A stretch of DNA of 64,000 nt from Raffaelea ambrosiae (Eukaryota; Ascomycota; Sordariomycetes; Ophiostomatales; Ophiostomataceae), in NCBI GenBank assembly GCA_002778195.1, contig PCDI01000003.1, positions 744,001 to 808,000 of the forward strand, written 5' to 3'. Position 1 is the stretch's first letter. Each line of letters begins with the position of its first letter. Both the position numbers and the translations under genes were made by a program. Below, piece by piece: positions 57,691-64,000 of the stretch. The notes below the pieces were generated by a model. That model saw only the letters and a list, made by a program, of their open reading frames with translations. It was not told the DNA's origin and did no database searches.

Positions 57691-58707
57691 TTAGTCCTCA
57701 TCAGCATCCGTGGCATCGTCGTGCGGGAACCCCTTGTGGTGGCTGTGGTGCTTCTTGTGGTGCTTCTTGTGGTGCTTCTTGTGCAGAGCATCGTCCTCCT
57801 CGCTGTCCGCAGACGCCGAAGTGGCCGAAGCGGCAGGAGCAGCCTCCGATGCCGGAGTGGCCGCCACGTCGCGCTCCTTGTGGTGCTTGCCTCCGGGGCC
57901 GTCCGGGCCATGGGGGCCATCCGGGCCATCGTGGTCGTGGTGGCCACCGGGACCATCGTGGTGCCCACCACCCGGGCCGTCGTGGTGTCCGCCACCCGGG
58001 CCGTCACGGTGCCCACCGCCCGGGCCGTCGTGGGCAGCATCGTTGGCCGCTTCCGTGGCCGCGCCGTCGCGACGGTCAAACTTCCCACCGCCCTTCTTGC
58101 CACCCTTCTTGCCACCCTTGAAGCCGCCCTTTTTGTGGTGCTTCTTGTGGAAGTGACCCTCATCATCGTCATCGTCGCCGTCGTCGCCGTCGTCGCCGCC
58201 GTCACCACCATCCCAAGGGCCACCGTTGGGCGTGGCAGCAGCAGCAGCAGCAGAAGCGGCGCCGGTGCCGGTAGCGCCGGGAGCAGCAGCTACAGCGCTC
58301 GTGACGGCTACATCACGAGGGTGGAAGCCCTTGTGGTGCTTCTTGTGGTGCTTCTTATGGAAATGACCGCCCTCGTCATCGCCATCGTCGTCGTCGTCAC
58401 CACCACCAGGGAAGCTCCGGCCGTGGAACTTCTTGCCATGCGGCGGCGACGGCGGCGGCGGCGGCGGAGGGGGAGGGGGAGGAGGGGGAGGTGGGTGCTG
58501 TCTCTTGTCCTGGACAGCAGCAGGGACATTGGCCATGCGGACAGCAATGTCGCCCGGGGTCTGTCGTTTGTTGGATATGTATTAGTCAAAAAGGAATACG
58601 GCCACCAAGTAGCCAGGACGGAGACATACCAAGTTGCTGGCTGGCAGGACGGCACTGAGGACGCCGGGCGCCAAGAGAAGGGCCGTGAGGCAGACCTTGG
58701 ACAGCAT
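57691..58707 (-). CDS. Secreted His/Lys/Asp/Gly-rich repeat protein
   Basis: Exons in transcription order are 58630-58707 and 57691-58560 (GTATGT donor, GACAG acceptor), giving 315 residues. A signal peptide is clear (MLSKVCLTALLLAPGVLSAV). The rest is low complexity but ordered: a run of 15 Pro (about 50-65); three GHFHKKHHKK- or HHKKHHKK-type His/Lys blocks (about 95-105, 165-175 and 290-305), two of them preceded by Asp/Gly runs and the last by SEEDDAL; and tandem DGPGGGHH units (four, about 215-245). Dibasic or R-D junctions (DKRQ, PRDVAV, RRDGAATEA, ERDVAAT) start Ala/Thr-rich linkers, which suggests Kex2-type processing. I do not recognise a family. Metal binding or polyanion/polycation surface interaction is plausible from composition only. 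The frame, signal peptide and intron support a real gene. Confidence 0.75.
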
Positions 58708-61700
58708 GATTGAAAGAAGGGTGTTTCACAAGAATATTGAAAGAAGAAGAAAAAGAAGAAGAAGAAGAAGAAGAAGAAGAAGAAGGAGAAGAAGAGAGAG
58801 ATAAGAGACTTGGAGATGCTCTGGGGTTTTCCAGAAACAATCGACCTCAATGAGAAGGGCCGACGTCCAGACTTTTATATCCCGAGGCCGTCGTCCCTTT
58901 TCCATGCTGTCATGCGTTCCATGAAAGGGGGAACTGAGCTGCATCACTCACCTGGGCACGACTACTCTTACGACCGGTTCTACCCCCATCTCCCCTCGTC
59001 CAGCCCTCATGCGAGATGTGGTTCGTGATTTGGTCCCTTCATTCCGTCTCTGGAAGAGCTTACGTCGGCCATGTACAGGAAACATATGGCCCAGAGAGTA
59101 TTTGCCCAACCAATATGCCAATGAGGAAACACGTCAATCTGGAAGAATAGAATAGAACTGCACAGAGCATGGGAGTCGTCATCACGACAAGGATGGCAGT
59201 TGCGGAGGCTGCGGGCTTCAGTTCCAGTCTGGGCAGCATCAATAAACAACCAAAAGAGAAAAGAAAGGCATAGATGTAGATGGATAAAACCGAGCAATCG
59301 ACACAAAGTCCGGCGTGTACCATGCTTTGAATGCTGTTCTATCCCCGGGTGTGCATGGGTGCCGGAAGGAAGCGACAGTCACAACAACACGCCATTGGCC
59401 AGAGCGGAAAGCCTCAGCCTGGGTTCCGTTCCCGCCTGGCAGGTTCTTGTCTTTTCTCTCTGTGAGCTGGACAAACCATTCCTGCTGCTCCGTCTCCGTG
59501 GCCAGAGACAAATAGATTAACCATAACTTGTGGATCCAGTTATTAATAGCAGAGCACAACACAATACACAGCACAAAGAGCAGCCATCGTCCGAGTGCAC
59601 AAGGGCATACGTAGACCTACTATACCACATATTGCGTCCCCTGTGCCGTGTCCTCGCTCCCCTCTCCATGTGCTCGGCTGTCCAGTGACGATTGATTGGC
59701 CATTGCGTATGATCCGAAAAGACCAAGAGAGAATCTGCGTTCCAGCAAGTAGGGGCCATGATCGCCATCACCACGGACCCCAATAACAGGCGGGATAAAA
59801 TGCATATGTGCAAGAGCTGGGTAAATGCAGAACAAACCCACCCCCCGGTTCCCCAGAAAATCGGGCATACAAGCATTCAATGCGAGAAAAGAGGACCAAT
59901 TTACTCACAGCCGCACCAGCGACAGCATCGGAAGGACCGTATTTCCGTATGTTGTGCACACGCGAGCATGCAAGTCCACGAGGATATAGTGCTCAAGAGT
60001 TGTTGCAAAATCAAAGGGGACCAGCATCATACCTGCAAGGGCCTGTGCTTGCATTCGAACACCAAGAAAGAACGCCATGACCCGGCCAGACTATGCGCGC
60101 AAGACTTCGACGTCACCTCAAGAGCACTTTGGTTTGCAGGACAATGGAGTCATGTGAGAGGGGGTGATGTCATGTGATGTTCCCAAGTAACGAGGCAAGA
60201 TCAGATCCTTCATCCGATGTTCTTTCCACCAGTTTCTTTCTCCGCCTGGCTGTTGCTTTATTTAGACTGGCGAGGACCACAAACTCTGCACGACATGGCA
60301 TGCTTGTTGGACTTACGCGTCCACATGGACAATACAGAGAGAGAAGAGGGGAAAAAAGAGGAGATTGTAGTCACTCGCTTCACGATATCTGTTATTACGC
60401 TGCGGCTTGATTAAGTGCAATAACAAAAGTGCCAAGCCCGCCGGGGACAGGCAAATACAGCCTTGGAAGCCCGCTGTCTTTTCCGAACTGGCGGGCTCCA
60501 GACAGGAACATCCGTGTTACCAGGAGTGCCCACACAGTTTCAGTGAAAGATGACGTCTTCCCTTTTTTAAAAGCAGACAAAAGGCTTCGGCAAATTGGAT
60601 GGCGTTGTTGATTGAGCACGTTTAGCCATTTCATATCGAGGTCTGCAATTTGATTTACCTTAGGTTCCATCTCACCACCCTGGAACCTGGTAGGCTTGGG
60701 CCGTCAGCCCAGACTCGACAACTACGTCGCCATCACACTGACGAGAAAGAGGAGAAAAAGCACTGGATAAATGTGGAATGTGCCACAGATTGGTTGTGCC
60801 ACCAGGTCCTTTGCTCTTCACCCGAAAAGCAAAACACAACAACAAAAAAACCAGGTCATGCCAAGCCAAGTGTGTGCAATTATGCGTCTAGAAATAGGTC
60901 TCAAAGAATAGGAGTTTGGGTTCTCACAGAAGAGCCAGTCTGTGAGTACAGGTGAGAACATGCAGAGTCTATTTTCGTCGTGGTATGTAATTTTTCTTTT
61001 TTTCTTTTTGATGTTTCTTTGCTTTTCTTTCTTACATTCGGTTTCTTGTTTTCGTTTTCGTTTTCTCGCTTTGGTATGTATGCAGGAGATCAACCTCTTT
61101 CCCAGCCCAGCTTTACCCGCTTCCCACATAGAATAATACCGGAGAACACAGACAAGAGAGGGAGAAAGGAAAGGGAAGAGGGGGAGAGAAATAGTGAGGG
61201 ATGGCGAGACTAGTACAACATGTCGGATATGACAAAGAGGGAGAGAGAAAGAGAGAAAAAGAGGGAAAGAGGGCAGAGGGAGGAAATAGTATGGCATAGG
61301 AGAGACAGACGGCGAGAAATATGTGCCAAGGGAAATACAAAAAAAAAAAGAATAAGAGCACAAAAGAAAAAGAGAAAACACGTACACACATTTGTCATAT
61401 CCTTCCCCGTCCTCTCTTCCCCTTTTCCTTTCTCTGTTACACGATTGGGCCAAGATTGAGCTCCGAAGAACATACAATGAAACAACAAATAGGCGTGCCT
61501 TTCCCCATTCCCTTTCCATTATCGTTTCTTTCCCCCCAAGTCAGATCGGTCTTTTTTTCGTGTCTTCGAGATCATGCCGTGTTGCCCGCGAGTTCGTATG
61601 AATAGAGAGAGAGAGGCGAGAAACAATGAGAAAAAAGGAGAAACAAAGGAAACGTATAAACAGCAATACACAAAAAACGCCACACACATCCGACACTTTC

Positions 61701-61988
61701 TTTCAACATGGTTGGCCAAAAAAATGGACGTGGGATATAAACAAATGCGGGAAACAGAGAGGGAGAGGAACAAGAAGAAACAAACAAAGGGGCTGGGCGG
61801 AAAGGCGGGAAAAAAAAGGGAGGAAAAGAGAAAGAAGAGTGGAGCGGGTTCGTTTCGTTTCGTCCGAATTGTGGCTGATTTTTGCCGTTTTTTAGTTTTG
61901 CTTTGGAGGTCGTCGTCATGGTAGGAGAAGAACTTGACTGCATGTATGTGTATGCTGCTTGTCCTCCTGATGGCTCACTCGGATGCGA
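58708..61988. other. 3.3-kb gene-free interval upstream of the His-rich gene
   Basis: No gene recognised on either strand. A GAA/AAG tract (58736-58795) lies directly upstream of the His-rich gene start. TCATGTGA motifs occur near 60152 and 60170. The right part (61140-61830) is strongly purine-rich, as expected of the TOM40 3' flank. Frames here are short and compositionally biased. Confidence 0.45.
58736..58795. repeat. GAA/TTC trinucleotide-rich tract
   Basis: About 60 bp, mostly AGA and AAG units, beginning about 30 bp upstream of the start codon of the minus-strand His-rich gene. On that gene's coding strand it is a TTC pyrimidine tract in the leader or core promoter. Confidence 0.8.
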
Positions 61989-63481
61989 TCAGAATGGCAC
62001 GTTGCTGGGTGGCGCGTGGACCGGCGAGCCGTCTGGGTTCCGGTCCATGTCCTCGCCGCCAGTCTCGATGGAGATGCCGAGGCCGATCTTGGCTTGTTGC
62101 TGTTTTTTTTTGTGTTAGTCGGAGAAGACGGCAAGAGAAGACAAGTCGTTTTTAACAAAGAAAAGCAGAACGTACAGTAGCGTGGTCCACATCGGCGGCA
62201 AAGGTCATCATGACGGGGGCGGCCACACGCTTCTCGAGCAGGACGCCCAGCTTGCCCTTGGAGTCGAGCTGGGCGCGGAAGACGGACATGCGGAAGTCGT
62301 ACTTGGCGCCAAAGGTGGTGATGCCCTCCTTCTGCAGGCCGCCGGGGCCCATCAAACCGCCGGCGCCAGCGGTCGGCACCAGCGACAGGGTCATGTCGAC
62401 ACCGGCCTGGACGTTCTCAGACAGGCGGCGCCAGAAGCTCGTGTTGATGGCGCCCTGGGGGTGCATCTGGGCGGTGGCGACCCAGTCGTTGGAGGCGTAG
62501 CGGGCGCAGTACGACAGCGCGGCGTCGGGCGGCTGGGACAGGCCGGCGCGCTGCCAGACGCCCTCCATGCCGATGGCCAGCTTGGGGGTGACGGACTGCA
62601 GGTAGCTGCCAATGTAGATGCCGGTCAGGCCGCCGTCCAGGAACGAGGGGTTCATGGTCTTGAGCGACGCGGTGAAGTCCTTGCCGGTGTACTCGTGCTC
62701 GAACTGCGCCATGTTCTGGCTGTCGCCGGGCGCCAGCTGCACCGACGCCTTGCTGACCAGGCCGCCGGCCCAGCGGTAGTTGAAGCGGGCCGACAGCTGG
62801 CCCTCGTTGTCGACGATGCCCTGGCAGAAGACCTGTAAAAGCGGGAGGTGGTTGGTTAGCGGACCATATCTTGGGGCGTGCAATACTCCTCATTCTCTCC
62901 AATATAGAGAATCTTTCTCTCTGGCTTCTGATGCCCCTTCTCCTCATTCTCGAGTCCCGTTTCTTGTCTCTTCAATTTTTTTTTGTCTCGTGATGTTCGT
63001 TTCCTCCTCCCTTGCTTTTCGCCGTCTCTGGCCGTCTCCTCTCGTCTTCTGCCCCTCTCCGTTCCTACAACTACGGCTTTCTTTCTTTTCTCTTTTCCTC
63101 GCGACTCTCTCGGATTTCCTCGCCTCCCTCTACTCCCCTCTCCACTCTCCTCTCCCTCCACCGGATTTCACCCACCTTGTTCGTGCCATACAGCGCAGCA
63201 AACGTGTATGGTTGTAACCGCTCGCCCAGGGCAAACTGATGCGACACATGGAACAGCGGTGACGCGCTGAAGGCCTTGGTCAGGTCGGCCTTGATGCCGG
63301 TGAACATGTAGTTGTTCAGCAGGACCTCGCGCTGGACCTCACGCGCCAGGCTGTCGACGGCGCCCGGGTTGGTCAGGCCCAGCTTCTCGCGCCGGTCCGC
63401 AAAGGACTTCCATGTGTCTGCGATCGACAGAGCCACCGGATTGGACTCGAGGAACGTCCACAATGATCCTGCGGACGCCAT
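61989..63481 (-). CDS. TOM40: Mitochondrial import channel Tom40
   Basis: Beta-barrel pore of the TOM complex in the mitochondrial outer membrane. Exons in transcription order are 63176-63481, 62176-62832 and 61989-62099, giving 357 residues, close to the Neurospora protein length. Diagnostic sequence includes an N-terminal helix region (FLESNPVALSIADTWKSFADRREKLGL), LAREVQREVLLNNYMFTGIKADLTKAFS, SPLFHVSHQFALG, PYTFAALYGTN, FNYRWAGGLVSKASVQL, EYTGKDFTASLKTMNPS, GGLTGIYIGSYLQSVTP, and the C-terminal strand AKIGLGISIETGGED. There is no cleavable presequence, as expected for an outer-membrane barrel. The final intron is a CAG acceptor after a poly-A stretch on the coding strand, restoring T-QQAKIGLG. 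Confidence 0.95.
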
Positions 63482-64000
63482 TTTGGATGTTTATGTGTGC
63501 GGGAGTGTTGTTATTGGGGGTGCGTTCAGCGTAGGCTTCCTTCTTGTCGTTTTGCAACTTTCGGACTCCGGGGTTGTCTGTATCTTGCACCTGTCGTGAG
63601 GGGTTCGCGGCCTCGGCGGACACGGCGGTACAGGCAGGAAATCGCTTCTGCAGCCGCTCGATCTTCGAATTGACGAGTCGTTGGCCCGAAATAGGAGGTA
63701 GATGAGGTGGCGCGAAAGCAGGTGGAAGGAACGCAAGCTTTGGAAAAAAGCCCGTTTTGGGGTGTATTTTTTTTTTTCGTTACAAGGATCTTCCAAGGGG
63801 GGGGGGGGGGGGGGGGGGGGGGCGACCGGTTCCGCGTGGAGGAAATTTTTTAGTGATAAAACATTAAAAAAAAAAAGGTCGAAAACACCAAAACCGCAGA
63901 CAACCAGCAAATCCGCTTCCAATGAAGAATAAACAGTTCGGTCGGAAGGGCAAAGAGGTCGACGAGGGAGGAGAGCCGAGAAAGGAGGGCGAAGGCGGCG
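63482..64000. promoter_or_regulatory. TOM40 upstream region with G26 run
   Basis: About 520 bp upstream of TOM40 to the window end. It holds a 26-base G run (63797-63822) and A-rich tracts. No gene seen before the window edge. Confidence 0.5.

Noticed and set aside
57721..58713. 330-codon plus-strand frame over the His-rich gene
   Set aside because: Complement of the low-complexity minus-strand gene, giving Val/Ala/Arg runs. The minus strand has the signal peptide and splice sites.
1..64000. tRNA, rRNA or CRISPR array
   Set aside because: Scanning for the tRNA B-box (GTTCGANTC) with a paired A-box and acceptor stem, for rRNA segments, and for regularly spaced repeats gave nothing convincing. 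A covariance-model search would be decisive.
1..64000. Biosynthetic gene cluster
   Set aside because: The only adenylating enzyme is a peroxisomal oxalyl-CoA-synthetase-type ligase next to housekeeping genes. No synthase, P450 set, transporter or cluster regulator is present.

Overview
This is a window of nuclear DNA from a filamentous ascomycete, most likely a Sordariomycete (order uncertain). The evidence is short spliceosomal introns (about 50-300 bp) with fungal GTAAGT, GTACGT and GTGAGT donors, GC-rich third codon positions, pyrimidine-rich leaders, and protein families typical of Pezizomycotina (DUF1761, DUF2408, DUF7924, fungal Rex3, Ecm33). Gene models were built by eye from reading frames, splice consensus and family motifs. 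Each multi-exon model below was checked to keep one open frame.

Layout from left to right: 5'-partial RNA exonuclease Rex3 (+), prohibitin-1 (-), complex III subunit 8 (+), TATA-binding protein (+), H/ACA snoRNP protein Nhp2 (+), a DUF1761 membrane protein (-), Nem1 phosphatase (-), a VAP/Scs2 protein (-), a UBA-UBX protein (+), ribosomal stalk protein P1 (-), a DUF2408/UPF0662 protein (+), a YCII-domain protein (-), complex III subunit 7 (+), alpha-1,6-mannosyltransferase Mnn9 (-), AlkA/Mag1-type DNA glycosylase (+), a decayed DUF7924 gene (-), about 8.6 kb with no recognisable gene, Ecm33 (+), an SPF45-like splicing factor (-), peroxisomal oxalyl-CoA-synthetase-like ligase (+), a secreted His/Lys/Asp/Gly-rich repeat protein (-) and Tom40 (-).

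Most genes are housekeeping and are not an operon or cluster. Some themes recur: mitochondrial inner or outer membrane biogenesis (Phb1, Qcr8, Qcr7, Tom40), ER lipid and contact-site regulation (Nem1 next to Scs2), cell wall and mannan (Mnn9, Ecm33), and RNA metabolism (Rex3, Nhp2, SPF45). There is no secondary-metabolite cluster, intact transposon, tRNA, rRNA or CRISPR array that I could see.

The parts that ordinary annotation does not explain are: the gene-free stretch at about 41.5-50.1 kb, with a dense scatter of TACTCGTA/TACGAGTA octamers; a nested inverted repeat carrying two CACGTG cores upstream of the TBP gene; a 19-bp direct repeat with a palindromic core upstream of the DNA glycosylase; the secreted His-rich repeat protein; and the DUF7924 pseudogene.
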